From Streptomyces graminofaciens (lineage in GTDB: Bacteria; Actinomycetota; Actinomycetes; Streptomycetales; Streptomycetaceae): a stretch of 64,000 bases of DNA. The DNA is taken from the NCBI RefSeq assembly GCF_030294945.1, contig NZ_AP018448.1, forward strand, positions 2,294,001 to 2,358,000, read 5' to 3'. This document shows, in pieces, positions 17,474 to 27,155 of this stretch (position 1 is the first letter of the stretch; the number at the start of each line of letters is the position of its first letter). The position numbers and the translations under genes were made by a program. The notes beneath the pieces were generated by a model. The model was not told the origin of the DNA, did not search any database, and was given only the letters and a program-made list of their open reading frames with translations.

Positions 17474-19671
17474 GCGGAGTCCTCGTTCATGGTGGTGCGG
17501 GCGGCGTCGATCTCGGTGACGACGCGGAGAGCCCGGTCGTAGTCGGCCTGGAGTCGGGTGCGTTCGGTCTTGCGTGTGGTGCCGAGCTGGCCGATGAACG
17601 TCTCGGTGCGGTCGGCGTGTTCGGCCCAGACGGGACGGTGGCAGGGGTGGTGTGTGGCCTGCGGGCAGCGGGCGGAGTCGCACATTCCGACCAGCGGTCG
17701 GTCGGCGGTGGGGGTGCCGGCGAGCTTCAGGCAGAGCGCCCGGGACGGGTCGGTGAACCAGCAGTAGTTCGCGGGTCCGAGGTGGAGGACCTTGGCTCGT
17801 TTGGTCAGCAGGTTGAGCACGTCGCGGTCACTGCGCTGCGTCTTCGGCGCCAACGCTGCTGCCGGGTCGAGCTTCTCGTCGATGCTGGCGAAGAACTCGG
17901 TGAGGCTCCGAGCTCCCGGGCCAGCTGGCAGAATTCCTTGCTGGTAGTTGCGGAACTCGGCCAGAACCAGATTCAGGTTGCGGTCGCTCTCGTGCTTGTT
18001 CACCTCGGCCAGCAGCTCGGCCTGTGCTCCGCCGGGGCGCGAGGCATACCCTTCCGTCGTGGCGACAACGACATGCTTTAGGTGGATCTTGGAGGCGAGC
18101 ACGCCGCCGGGACGGTAGGCCAATTCCAGGGCCAAGGTCCTCCTCAGCATCCGGAGGTTGACCGGTCCGTTGGGGATCGGGGCAAGCCCAAGTCGTTGTC
18201 CGGCTTCGGAGTTGACCCAGTTCTTGAACCACTTGTAGCGGACGCCGAAGGCGAAGCGGCCGAAGAGCAAGGACCCGTCGTGCGGGTCGTCGTGCAGTTG
18301 CTCGGCGAATGAGATCGCGTGATAGACCGGTTCGATGACGACCCACTCATCGTCGGTGCCGCCCAGCGGTTGGCCTTTGACGACCTTGCTGGCGACGCGG
18401 TAGCGGGTCAGACCAGGGACGGACTCCTCGGGCGGGCGGCGGCAGCCGACCCGCAGTTCCATCAGCTCACTCGCTCTCATCCCGGAGACCGCGGCCAGAA
18501 CGATGATCACGGCCGTGCGGACGATCCCGACCAGCGCGACGGCCTGGAACCGGTGCAGCGGCAGGGTCCAGGACAACGAGGACGCGCCGTCCGCCGTGGT
18601 GACCTCGGAAGCCTGACGGGCGAACATCTTCTCCACTCCCACCGAGGCGACCGCGGATTCCAACGGCCCGCGCAGAGCCGGGAACCATCTCGACCAGAAC
18701 TGGCTGAACCCGGCCTGCCGGGCCAGGACTCCGGTGGCCACCGGCAACAGGGGATCGTCCGCGGACCAGCCATCGGCCCGTCGGTCATCGGCATAGTTCT
18801 CGGCCAGCATCGGCAGGGGTGTGCACGTTCGCGTGTACTCGGCCAGCAGCTTCACGATCTCATCAGCGAAGTCCGGACCGCCGTGTCGCAACCCGGCTGT
18901 CTTGCAGGAAATGCTGCTGTCGTTCTCCCGTACTTCCCGGTCCAATTTGACGGCGTGCGGGCCGAGCGCGGACACGACGTAGAGCGCGGCCGCGAGCAGG
19001 GGCTGCAGCACGCTGTCCTCGACCGGCGGGGTCTTGTTCTCGGTGCGGCCGCTGGGCATCTCGGCGACAGCTGAGGCTGTGGCCCCGCCCCAGGGCCGCA
19101 GGGCCCCAGGGACACGGTCAGCTGTGAACAAGTCGCCGTAGTTGACCAGGTCGACGACGACCTGTGCGGCGGCGCGTCGCGTTGCGGGGCTCTGTTCGCC
19201 GACAACCGTGCCGTTCTCGTCGAGCACGTAGCGGCGATGGGCCATGTATGCCTCGCAGATCTGCGTACTGATCTGCTGCAGACTCCCGATGGCCTGCTTG
19301 TCCAGCCAGGCAAAGAGCCTGGTGAGCTCGTCCAGCCGGCCCGCGCAGCTGCGCAGGTGCAGGGCCGTGCGATGAGCCCTGGGCAGTGGGGCGACGGCTG
19401 GATGACGCGGAGCGAACAGAGCCAGCACCAGTTCCTTGGCAACCAGGCGCCACCGAGTGTCGGTGATCGCGGTGAAGTTGAAACGGCGGGTGCAGAGGGC
19501 GAGTTGGACGGGCAGCCCGACGACGTCGGTGAAGTCCCAGGTGTCGTCCTCGAACAGCGGTCGCTGTGTGCCCTCGGGAAGAAGGAATCCGGCCTCGCGG
19601 CAGACATCAGCGCCGGCGAAGATCGCGGACCGGCCGTCGAAGGCGGCAGCAGTGGCAAGGGCAGTGGTCAA
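17470..19671 (-). CDS. Tyrosine recombinase 3 of A2
   Basis: A 733-residue recombinase. The catalytic region has Arg in AVSGMRASELMELRVGC, a second box around RMLRRTLALELAY, LKHVV and the nucleophile Tyr in ATTEGYASRPGG. The C-terminus has a conserved Cys/His segment (CDSARCPQATHHPCHRP) that may bind zinc. It is the paralogue of 54091-56232. The start is TTG, overlapping the upstream stop (TTGA). Confidence 0.85.
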   Translation of the reverse strand: MTTALATAAAFDGRSAIFAGADVCREAGFLLPEGTQRPLFEDDTWDFTDVVGLPVQLALCTRRFNFTAITDTRWRLVAKELVLALFAPRHPAVAPLPRAHRTALHLRSCAGRLDELTRLFAWLDKQAIGSLQQISTQICEAYMAHRRYVLDENGTVVGEQSPATRRAAAQVVVDLVNYGDLFTADRVPGALRPWGGATASAVAEMPSGRTENKTPPVEDSVLQPLLAAALYVVSALGPHAVKLDREVRENDSSISCKTAGLRHGGPDFADEIVKLLAEYTRTCTPLPMLAENYADDRRADGWSADDPLLPVATGVLARQAGFSQFWSRWFPALRGPLESAVASVGVEKMFARQASEVTTADGASSLSWTLPLHRFQAVALVGIVRTAVIIVLAAVSGMRASELMELRVGCRRPPEESVPGLTRYRVASKVVKGQPLGGTDDEWVVIEPVYHAISFAEQLHDDPHDGSLLFGRFAFGVRYKWFKNWVNSEAGQRLGLAPIPNGPVNLRMLRRTLALELAYRPGGVLASKIHLKHVVVATTEGYASRPGGAQAELLAEVNKHESDRNLNLVLAEFRNYQQGILPAGPGARSLTEFFASIDEKLDPAAALAPKTQRSDRDVLNLLTKRAKVLHLGPANYCWFTDPSRALCLKLAGTPTADRPLVGMCDSARCPQATHHPCHRPVWAEHADRTETFIGQLGTTRKTERTRLQADYDRALRVVTEIDAARTTMNEDSA

Positions 19672-21383
19672 GCGGTCATCTCCTCGGGCCGCAGGGGCAG
19701 TTCATCGTCCTGGTCGGCGATATGGGCGGCGCCCGCGGCCAGGACGGTGGGGTCGAAGCGGTCCAGGACCTGCTGGATGCGTGCGGCGTAAGGGCCGAAG
19801 ACGGCCATGAACTGGGCGGCGGGCATCTGCTGCCACTGTCGGGAGAAGAACGCCTTCAGCCGCAGCAGGTTGACCGCATGCCGAGGGGCGAACACCGCCA
19901 GCGGGCAGAGCAGACAGACCCAGGGCCGGGCCGGACAGGGCTTTCCCTTGGGACCGTGCAGCCCGGACAGCTGGTCACCGCAGGCAGCCGTGAACACGTC
20001 TCGCTGGCCGCCGACCAGCTCGGCGATCGCCACATCGTCCAGGTCCATGGCCGCCACCAGCTGCGGATAGCCCCCGGCCAACGCGGCCGCGTCCTCCTCG
20101 GTAATCACCGTCGGCGGGTGGGCCCGCCGGAGCATGTCGTGCTGGGCGTCCTCGACGACCGTCTCGATGGCCTGCTGCTGGGCCGGTGTCGCGGCCGTCA
20201 GGTAGTGATCACCTTCGACGGCCGGTGTGTGGTTCGGGTCGATGGTCGCCCGCGAGCTGCCTGTCCAGGTGCTCTTGTCCCGCATTGCTTCGTGGGTGGT
20301 GCGGATCCGCGACCGGTGGATCTTGAGGGGCTGGCCGTCGTTCCCGACGACTCCATGGCGAAGGGCCCATCGCTGAACTGCGACCCGGTCGATCCTGCGG
20401 ACGCGGCGTGAACCGCCGGCCCGGCTCACTCCCACCCACAGTTTGCGGCGTTCTTCCGGCGGCAGGAAGGTCCGCAGCAGTGCCGACTGCGCGAGCCACT
20501 GTTCCAGCACGCGAACCGCCCGGCGGGGCAGGTTCAGGCTCTCCGCCGTGGTGCGGCGCTTGATGTAGGAGAGCAGGACCGTCGAGTCACCGGCCCAGTC
20601 GATGTCCTCGGTGACCAGGTCGTCGATGCCGTCGGGGACGATGCCGGAGTAGATGCCGAACAGCAGCCGGTAGGCGATCAGCGCGTCCAGGTGCGGGAAG
20701 ACGGCCCGGGTCGCGTCGTGGAAGCCGCCGCGGTTGTGGACCACTGCCGCCGAGACGTCCAGGTGCTGGCCGAAATCGCTGATGCTGACGGGCCCGACCC
20801 GGGTCAGCAGCCAGCGCAGATTGCCCGGCTTCCAGCCACCTTCGAGGGGGTGCTGTCCGTCGGCGGCATCGGCGAGGGCTCGTCGGTGGGCGGCGTACGA
20901 ATCGTCGACCAGGGTGCGGCAGACCTCGGTCAGCCGCTGCCATTCCTCCTCTGCGTAGGGCGGCAGCGCCTGGCGGTTGGGCTGGATGTTGAAGTGACGC
21001 CCGGAGGCGAGTTCCAGTACTCCCTCTCCGAGGGTGCCGCCGCTTTGGGTAAAGCCCTCCACCAGGCTGCGGGTCAGGGCCTCCAGCCTGGTCGGACTGG
21101 CCATCCAGAACTCGGCCAGCTGGCCCCGCCGTAGCTGAGCGGCTCCACCAGCGAAGCCCTGCGCGGCCAGAGTGCGGACCATGTTCCGCAGAGCCTGGAT
21201 ATAGAAGTTGACCGTGCCGTCCGAGTCCGCGGTGCCGTGCGGATGGATCAGGTCCACGAGGCCGGTGGCCAGGTCCCGGGCCAAGACCGGGTTCGGCAGC
21301 CCGTCCAGGCTGTAATCGGCCCGGCGGCCGTCACTGAACACGCAGGTGAGGCCGAGGGGTTCGTCGACGAGCATGGTCGGCAT
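19668..21383 (-). CDS. Tyrosine recombinase 2 of A2, catalytically atypical
   Basis: A 571-residue protein, paralogue of 52337-54094. The C-terminal region keeps a recombinase-like layout: HRSRIRTTHEAM resembles the H-x-x-R box and NHTPAVEGDHYL the H...Y region. The position where the first catalytic Arg is expected reads YSGIVPDGIDDL and lacks it. It may therefore be a structural or accessory member of the trio. It has a conserved Cys-rich C-terminal segment (CPARPWVCLLCPL). The start overlaps the stop of recombinase 1. Confidence 0.75.
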   Translation of the reverse strand: MPTMLVDEPLGLTCVFSDGRRADYSLDGLPNPVLARDLATGLVDLIHPHGTADSDGTVNFYIQALRNMVRTLAAQGFAGGAAQLRRGQLAEFWMASPTRLEALTRSLVEGFTQSGGTLGEGVLELASGRHFNIQPNRQALPPYAEEEWQRLTEVCRTLVDDSYAAHRRALADAADGQHPLEGGWKPGNLRWLLTRVGPVSISDFGQHLDVSAAVVHNRGGFHDATRAVFPHLDALIAYRLLFGIYSGIVPDGIDDLVTEDIDWAGDSTVLLSYIKRRTTAESLNLPRRAVRVLEQWLAQSALLRTFLPPEERRKLWVGVSRAGGSRRVRRIDRVAVQRWALRHGVVGNDGQPLKIHRSRIRTTHEAMRDKSTWTGSSRATIDPNHTPAVEGDHYLTAATPAQQQAIETVVEDAQHDMLRRAHPPTVITEEDAAALAGGYPQLVAAMDLDDVAIAELVGGQRDVFTAACGDQLSGLHGPKGKPCPARPWVCLLCPLAVFAPRHAVNLLRLKAFFSRQWQQMPAAQFMAVFGPYAARIQQVLDRFDPTVLAAGAAHIADQDDELPLRPEEMTA

Positions 21384-22855
21384 CAGAGGTCACCGTCCTC
21401 GATCTCGTCGGCGAACTCGGCCACAGCTTCCCGCTCGGCCGCCGCATCCTCGGTCAGCCCGGCAGCGGCTCCGGCCCCCTCGTATGCCTCGCGGTAGATG
21501 CGCGTCGTATCCAGGCGGCGAAGGTACTTTTCCGTGGTTAGGACGGTGGTATGTCCAAGAAGATCACGAAGCACCAGCAGCGGGTCCGCCTTGCTCAAGT
21601 AGAAGACCAGAGCGGCGTCGGCGTCGGTGTCCCGGACGAGTTTCGCGGCCTGCCGGTAGTGCCCGGTGACCAGGTATTCCAAGGTCCTCATCGAGAAGGT
21701 GTGGCGACATCGGTGGGGCCAGACGTGCGGGAAACGGGGCTCGAAGCGGGCCCGGATCCGGTCGGATGTGCGCTCGAAGACGGTGGACCAGGCGGTGAAC
21801 GGGCCGCCGCCGTTCTTCACCGCCAGCAGGCACGAACCGCCCTCCGGGGCGACCAGGCGCCGTCGCTCGGACGGAGTCAGCGAATCCCACGGGCGCCGGA
21901 TCCCGTTGATCAGCCCTCCCCGGGCGTCGGGCTGGGTGACCATCAGCGGATCGCCCCATCGCCGTGGCGGCTGCCAGCGTGAGCCGTCCGTCGTGGCGGC
22001 GCGGTCCAGGTCGAGATAGTCGTGCAGTCCGGCCAGGGCCTCGTAAGAGGTCCACGTGGTGCGGAACTTCTTGCCCTTGGTGATTCCGGCCGGCACCGGA
22101 AACGGGATGGGGACCGCGGTCGGCTCCGGCGGCAGAGCGGGGATCTCCCAGGGCAGCAGGTAGGTGAACTCCTGCAGCCGCATCCCGGTGGCTAGCGCGT
22201 GATCCCCGACCGCTGCGTTGCGGGTCAGTTCCCGTCCGTGGAATCCGGTGTCCTGCGAACCGTCCGGGGCCAGCCCCCGCAGCCCCTTGCGGAACAGCTC
22301 GGTGAAGTCCGGCTCCAGGTACTTGATCGTCACGTGTGGCTTCGGGGTGCGGCGGACCGCCAGATTCACCTTCACCTCCCGTCCGGTCCCGGCGAACAGA
22401 GCCCGCGCGGCGCGGTAGGTAAACGGCTCGTCTGGCGCGTACTCCTCATGTATCGCCCACCGGTAGAACAGCGCCAGGATGCTCATGTGCTGGCCCCACG
22501 TCGTCGCCACGAACCGGGCCTTCAACGGACCGGCGGCGCGGTGTTCGGCGTACCGGCTCAACGCGGCCTTCAGCCGTACTCGCGAGTCGAACAGCTCCAC
22601 CCCGTGCTCGGCCAGAAACTCCATCCATTCCTTGACCACGCGTGCGTAGTTCTCCCACGAGCTCGGCGCGGGCGCCCCGCTGGTCGGGAGCTCACGCAGC
22701 CACCGGTTCACCACCACTGTCGGACGCGGCGCAGCCGGGCCGTCCTCGAAGCACAGATCGTCGTCGACGAGCACGGGCATCCCCTCGGAGATCAACGGCC
22801 GATGCTCGACATCCCAGGACTGCCAGCCCCGGGACGAAAAGAAGTTCAGGATCAT
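21383..22855 (-). CDS. Tyrosine recombinase 1 of A2
   Basis: A 490-residue tyrosine recombinase with all core boxes: Arg in ATGMRLQEFTYL, H-x-x-R in WPHRCRHTFSMRTLEYL and LRDLLGHTTVLTTEKYLRR with the nucleophile Tyr. The start ATG at 22855 (MILNFFSSRGWQSWD) aligns with the paralogue at 50877 (MLMTFFSSATWESWG). The frame is open 15 codons further upstream without similarity. It is the first gene of the A2 operon, about 100 bases from the right end of A2. Confidence 0.85.
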   Translation of the reverse strand: MILNFFSSRGWQSWDVEHRPLISEGMPVLVDDDLCFEDGPAAPRPTVVVNRWLRELPTSGAPAPSSWENYARVVKEWMEFLAEHGVELFDSRVRLKAALSRYAEHRAAGPLKARFVATTWGQHMSILALFYRWAIHEEYAPDEPFTYRAARALFAGTGREVKVNLAVRRTPKPHVTIKYLEPDFTELFRKGLRGLAPDGSQDTGFHGRELTRNAAVGDHALATGMRLQEFTYLLPWEIPALPPEPTAVPIPFPVPAGITKGKKFRTTWTSYEALAGLHDYLDLDRAATTDGSRWQPPRRWGDPLMVTQPDARGGLINGIRRPWDSLTPSERRRLVAPEGGSCLLAVKNGGGPFTAWSTVFERTSDRIRARFEPRFPHVWPHRCRHTFSMRTLEYLVTGHYRQAAKLVRDTDADAALVFYLSKADPLLVLRDLLGHTTVLTTEKYLRRLDTTRIYREAYEGAGAAAGLTEDAAAEREAVAEFADEIEDGDL

Positions 22856-22945
22856 GAGAGCCGACAGTAGAAACACCACACGGCTCAGTGCAAAGCCCAA
22901 ACCCCCAGGCCATCACCCCAGTTGGAGCCAATCGCCACACGGAAA

Positions 22946-24913
22946 CTAAGCAGAGACAATGTGGCGGGCCTGGTGCGGTACCCAGGCGCCGATATCCAGC
23001 GCCTCCAGCCAGTCGCGGAAGGCGTCACCGAAGATGCTGTAGGTGATCGCGACCGTGCCGTCCGGGTTCTTCTGGGGCGACGGGAAGAGAGCCAGTCCCG
23101 TTCGCTCTCTCGGCCCGGGACTGCGGCCGTAGAGGTCCTCGAAGCGTTCGATGGTGATCTGTTTGCGCTGCTCCAGTCGTTCGTAGAGGCGTTGTGGGAT
23201 GCGGATGGCCTCGTCGAGGTTGCCCACCTTCGTCTGGTCGTGCCAGAGGAAGGGGACCCTGCGGTGGATCGAGGTGCACTCCAGCCGCAGCTCGGTGACC
23301 TCCGAGGCCCGGCGGCCGGTGAACACCAGCGTCTCCCAGATATCGCGGTAGCCCATGTCGTTCGGGTCGAAGCGGTCGGACAGCAGCTGCAGGTTCGTCT
23401 CGTCGGCCAGCGCCCGGGCCACCGGGTCGGGGAAGGGACTGCGGGTGCGCTCGGAACGACGAGCGGTCGGCAGGGCGATGATGAACTCACGGGACAGACC
23501 GATGCGTTCAGCCTCTCCGGTCTCCAGCGCGTCGCGCAGAATCGAGCGGGCCTGGTTGAAGACCTGGCGGTGGGTGTAGCCGGTGACCTTCATCGGCCGT
23601 CCGTCACGTCTGATCGCCAACGACGGCAGGCCCTCACGCGCCCGCTTGTTGTGATCGGCGACGAAGCGCCGCATGTGATCCGCGGTGAGCACCGTCGGAT
23701 CGTGGCCGCCTCCGGGCGCGACAGCGGTCAAGAACACACCGAGCTCGACGCACGCCTTGCGCCCGCACTCGATGTGCTGCGGGCTTCGCGGTGCCTGCGG
23801 AGAGCGCAGGCGGCGAGCCACACGGTCCCAGAGCAGATCACGCAGCCACCGCTGCGGCACGTCGGTGAAGTCGAAGTGGCTGGAGCGGCGCTTGTAGCGG
23901 ATGCCGTAGTGCTCGGTCTCCAGGAAGCCGGCCTCCTTGGCCTCCTGCTCAGTGACGTAGACGATCCGCAACTCGTCCGCGGTCTCCCTGAGGATCCTGC
24001 GTTCGCGCTCGGCGAGCGCCGCCGGATCGGACAGCAAGTCGAGCACGGAGTTCACGCCGCGCAGGCGGGCCAGGTTCGCCACCGCCTGGATGTGCCACAG
24101 CGGCCAGGCCGAGCGCTGAGCCTTCTGGGCATGGGCCAGCAGCCCGAAGCGGATCTCGGCCTGGACCAGCGGCGCAAGGCCCAGAAGATTGACGGTGCCG
24201 GCGCGCGAGGCGGGGCGGGCGGTGCGGCACCAGTGCCGGAAGGCATCAGGGGCGGTGCAGGTGATCTCGACGGGCTCGCGCCCAACGACCCGGTCACCGC
24301 CCCACCCCGCTGGCCGCTGGGCTCCACCGGGCCGCCCGTCATTGCGATAGCGCTCATCATGGACGTAGCACAGCCGCAGGGGACTGTCCGCCCGGCCGAC
24401 GCAGCCCGCCACCAGGCAGTCGCCGTAACCGGGCAGGGCCTCGGTCTGCAGCGCGACGAACTCGTCGTAGGTGAGATCCCGCTTCCTGAACAGGACCTTG
24501 TTCCACCGGCTGAAGTGGGTCAGGCACAGCCGCAGCCCGAGATGGCGGGACGGGCGCTCAGGGCAGAACCGGCAGTCCGGCGGCTCCATGAGCCGAAGGT
24601 CGAGGACCTTGGGCTGGGCCGTGCGCAGGAACTCCCGCCGCGTGGCGCCGGGTTGTTGCTTCGCGGTGCGCCAATCCGCCCGGTGCAGATGGCACAGGTC
24701 GACGGTGTTGGTGCGGGCGGCCCGGCAGCCGTTGACCCGGCAGAACCAGCCGTAGACCGGGTGATCGCCGGGCCAGTGCAACACGGACTCGCGATAGACC
24801 GGCTCGACGCCCGGCGCCGCCAGAAGGGCCGTCAGGATCTCCAGCCGATCACGTCGCTCACGAGCCGACGCGTTGACCAGCAGCTGAATAGGGGCGCGTG
24901 TCGCTTCGCTCAC
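22946..24913 (-). pseudogene. Large tyrosine recombinase of element A, 5' part
   Basis: The first 651 codons (down to 22961) of the TnpB-like recombinase of element A. The frame then runs five residues into A2 and stops. Several Cys/His clusters in the N-terminal half (WFCRVNGCRAARTNTVDLCHLH; CRFCPERPSRHLGLRLCLTH; CLVAGC) look like zinc-binding modules. The catalytic Arg is in TGRRASEVTEL. The break falls right after HQARH. The missing 215 residues, with the nucleophile Tyr, are at 15622-16266. Confidence 0.85.
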
Positions 24914-26088
24914 CGCAGCTCACCCCACGTCGCAAGGAGGGCGTCATGGAACACCGGGTCGTTCACATCGACGTGCGCGTAGATCTCATCGACGACCTCG
25001 GTCGAGGCCCACCCGCCGGCATCGCGGACGATGGCCAAGTTCCCGTCGGCGGCCTCCAGGACCGCGCTGGCCCAGGTGTGCCGGAACATGTGCGGCTTGA
25101 TCAGTCCCAGTCCCGCCCGGCGGCCGGCCCGCCTGAGCATCTTGCGGGCCCCCTCCGGGGCCCACGGCAGACCACGCCCGGGACCGTGCTGCTGAACGAG
25201 CAGCATGCCGTGCGAGGCGCCGCGCGGGTACTCCAGAGTCAGGTAGTCGAAGTACGCGTGGACCATGGCCGGGCTGACCCTCTTGATCAGCCCGCCGTGG
25301 ATCACTCCGTCACGAAGTTCCCACTCCCACTTCGTCTTGGCCCGGGCCCCATTGACCAGCCCGTCCCGATGGCAGACGTGGGCGTGCGGACCACGGCACT
25401 CCCCGCACGCGGCCTCCTCCCGAAGGTGCAGGTCGCACAAGTGAAGGCCGCACATCTCACCCGCACGGAACCCGCCGTCGCTCAGCCACTCCACCACCAG
25501 CCGATCCCGCAAGGAGTTGACCTCATCCAGCAACACCGCCCGAGCGCCGTCCGGCAGCATCTTCTTGTGCCGACGCCGCACCGACTTCGGCGCCAGCGGA
25601 TTCGCCTGCATGCTCCGCTGCAGATGACCGAGCAGCGACCGGTCCCGATCCCGTTGGGTCGGCATCCGGTGCAGCTTCAACGACGCCACCAGCTCGGTGT
25701 TGACGCCCAACTCGGCCTGCTTCAGATAGAAGCCCTTCAGGCACGCCGCGGCACCGCGCAGAGCGTCGTTGCCGTACGGCCGCTTCCCCACCCGCCACGG
25801 CCGGCCGTACGGCCCGGCGACCTTCGCTCCGATCGCGCCCATGTACCGCTCAAGGTCACCGAACCCGACGTCCTCCGGCGTCAGCCCCTCGTGCTCCAGC
25901 CACCGAAGGTGATCGACGAGCAGATAGGCGTACGTCCGATCCGACCCCGAACAAGCATATCCACCCAAGTACCGCTCCGCCCCGCCATGCACTCCTCGCA
26001 CCGAGTCGAAGATCGTGTACGCCACACGACCATCGCCGTACCGCACCGACTGCACCCTGAGCTGCCCAACCGACAGCGTCCGCACCAC
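24910..26088 (-). CDS. Tyrosine recombinase TnpA-like of element A
   Basis: A 392-residue phage-integrase-family recombinase: Arg in DGGFRAGEMCGLHL, the H-x-x-R box in HMFRHTWASAVLEA and the nucleophile Tyr in STEVVDEIYAHVD. A Cys/His knuckle (CGECRGPHAHVCH) is inserted in the catalytic domain. The start is GTG at 26088 after a strong GGAGG. It overlaps the next gene and is the first gene of the element A mobility operon. Confidence 0.85.
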   Translation of the reverse strand: MVRTLSVGQLRVQSVRYGDGRVAYTIFDSVRGVHGGAERYLGGYACSGSDRTYAYLLVDHLRWLEHEGLTPEDVGFGDLERYMGAIGAKVAGPYGRPWRVGKRPYGNDALRGAAACLKGFYLKQAELGVNTELVASLKLHRMPTQRDRDRSLLGHLQRSMQANPLAPKSVRRRHKKMLPDGARAVLLDEVNSLRDRLVVEWLSDGGFRAGEMCGLHLCDLHLREEAACGECRGPHAHVCHRDGLVNGARAKTKWEWELRDGVIHGGLIKRVSPAMVHAYFDYLTLEYPRGASHGMLLVQQHGPGRGLPWAPEGARKMLRRAGRRAGLGLIKPHMFRHTWASAVLEAADGNLAIVRDAGGWASTEVVDEIYAHVDVNDPVFHDALLATWGELR

Positions 26089-26199
26089 AGTTCCTCCGAG
26101 CCGACCCGTCCACCGACATGGCGAACATCACGGCAGCGGTCGGCAAACGAGCACGTGACGTACGCGGTCACTGGCTCGACGAACATCCCGAACAGCCCT

Positions 26200-26607
26200 C
26201 ACCCCAGCCGGAAAACGGACGGCACGACCTCGCTGTGGCGGTGCCCGACACCGCCCGGCCGGCACGCGGCCGGAGACGTGTGGACCTACTGGACGAGGCC
26301 CGAGGACACCATCCCGATCGGGCCGACCACGATCCTGGCGCGTACCGATCTCGTACGCGCAGCCCCGATGGGCGGGCTCGTCCAGGGCGAGGACTACATG
26401 GCGGCGATCGGCGTCACCTGCCTCGCGCCGGGCATCCTGCTGCCCGTCCCGGTCTACCGCTACCGCAAACACCCAGGTCAGATGACCCGCCAGGACGGCT
26501 ATGACGTCCTGGAGCCGGGGGCTCGGCGGCATGCGTGGAACTACGGACGCAGCCTGCGAGCCACCCTCTCTGGCCGGGAAACGAGCGATGCAGCCGGGGT
26601 GGTCTGA
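26200..26607 (+). pseudogene. Glycosyltransferase gene, 3' part, split by element A
   Basis: The C-terminal half of the host glycosyltransferase interrupted at 13119: HPSRKTDGTTSLWRC, TIPIGPTTILARTDLV, QGEDYMAAIGV and YRYRKHPGQMT, all with counterparts in the element copy. It has no start of its own, since upstream frame sequence belongs to element A. Its stop overlaps the ATG of the next gene, the coupling usual for the backbone. Confidence 0.85.
26207..26222 (+). repeat. 16-bp inverted repeat, right junction of element A
   Basis: GCCGGAAAACGGACGG, reverse complement of 13118-13133. It is part of the host glycosyltransferase reading frame just outside the element and may mark the recognised target half-site. 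Confidence 0.6.
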
Positions 26608-27134
26608 TGTCTTCCTCCGTGACCCCGGCCACGCTCGATTACCTGGCCCAGCGTCTGGACGAACTGGCCGCGCAGTTCCCCACCAGCCCGGACGCTGTCG
26701 ACCTGGTCACGCTTACCGATGACATCGGCACACTGGGCCACCACCTGCAGCACGCCATCGAACGCGCACAGGAACGGTTCACCGCGCCGGAGACGGTCTA
26801 TCCGCCCGAACGCGTCGCCCTGGTCCGGCTCGCCAGGGCCGCCGCCGGTATCGCGCGAGCTCTGGACACACTCGCCGAGGCCCTGACCTATGCCACGACC
26901 GGCTTCCAGCGCGAGGCCGTGGAGGACCTCGCCCACTCGCCTCTGCGCAACGACCCCGAGGTCCTGCGGATCATGACGGCCGAGAAGTACGTCGCGGCCC
27001 GCGCCCGCCTGCGCCACACCGCCGCTGCCCTGCGCACGGCATCCACACCGGCTGGGTCATCCACGCCTCGAACGACCGGGCTACAGACCCAGCCTGCTGC
27101 TGGCCCGCAGCCACGGCAGCCGAACCGCCACTGA
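26607..27134 (+). CDS. Helical-bundle paralogue H
   Basis: A 175-residue helical protein (DDIGTLGHHLQHAIERAQERF; RLARAAAGIARALDTLAEAL; RARLRHTAAALRTAS), the same type as the protein at 9190, whose tail it resembles. The ATG overlaps the stop of the glycosyltransferase (TGATG). The function is unknown. Confidence 0.7.
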   Translation: MSSSVTPATLDYLAQRLDELAAQFPTSPDAVDLVTLTDDIGTLGHHLQHAIERAQERFTAPETVYPPERVALVRLARAAAGIARALDTLAEALTYATTGFQREAVEDLAHSPLRNDPEVLRIMTAEKYVAARARLRHTAAALRTASTPAGSSTPRTTGLQTQPAAGPQPRQPNRH

Positions 27135-27155
27135 GCCTGTCGAAGGACCCCCGAG

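Larger units (their letters stand above)
16267..22963. mobile_element. Inner element A2: three-recombinase transposon inside element A
   Basis: About 6.7 kb inserted between the RH and AL codons of the element A large recombinase. The interrupted frame is restored by joining 24913-22961 to 16266-15622 (minus strand). It carries three overlapping tyrosine recombinase genes and a DUF6262-like helper on the minus strand and a Nudix hydrolase on the plus strand. Its four mobility genes correspond one to one, in the same order, to those of element B. The two ends read inward are loosely similar (TTGTSTCYGC, with CCGTGTG further in). Confidence 0.85.
13115..26204. mobile_element. Outer element A: Tn554-like insertion in a glycosyltransferase gene
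   Basis: About 13.1 kb of foreign DNA bounded by CACCC on both sides (13115-13119 and 26200-26204). Removing one CACCC copy and the insert restores the glycosyltransferase frame exactly. The cargo is a glycosyltransferase and a TSUP transporter. The mobility genes are a 392-residue tyrosine recombinase, a large second recombinase (broken by inner element A2) and a helix-turn-helix/coiled-coil helper. This TnpA-TnpB-TnpC order is that of the Tn554 family. A 16-base inverted repeat lies at the two junctions. The exact strand-exchange points are not proven. Confidence 0.85.

Noticed and set aside
22922..24982. Plus-strand frame of 686 codons opposite the large recombinase
   Set aside because: A shadow of the minus-strand recombinase, which has zinc clusters and catalytic boxes.
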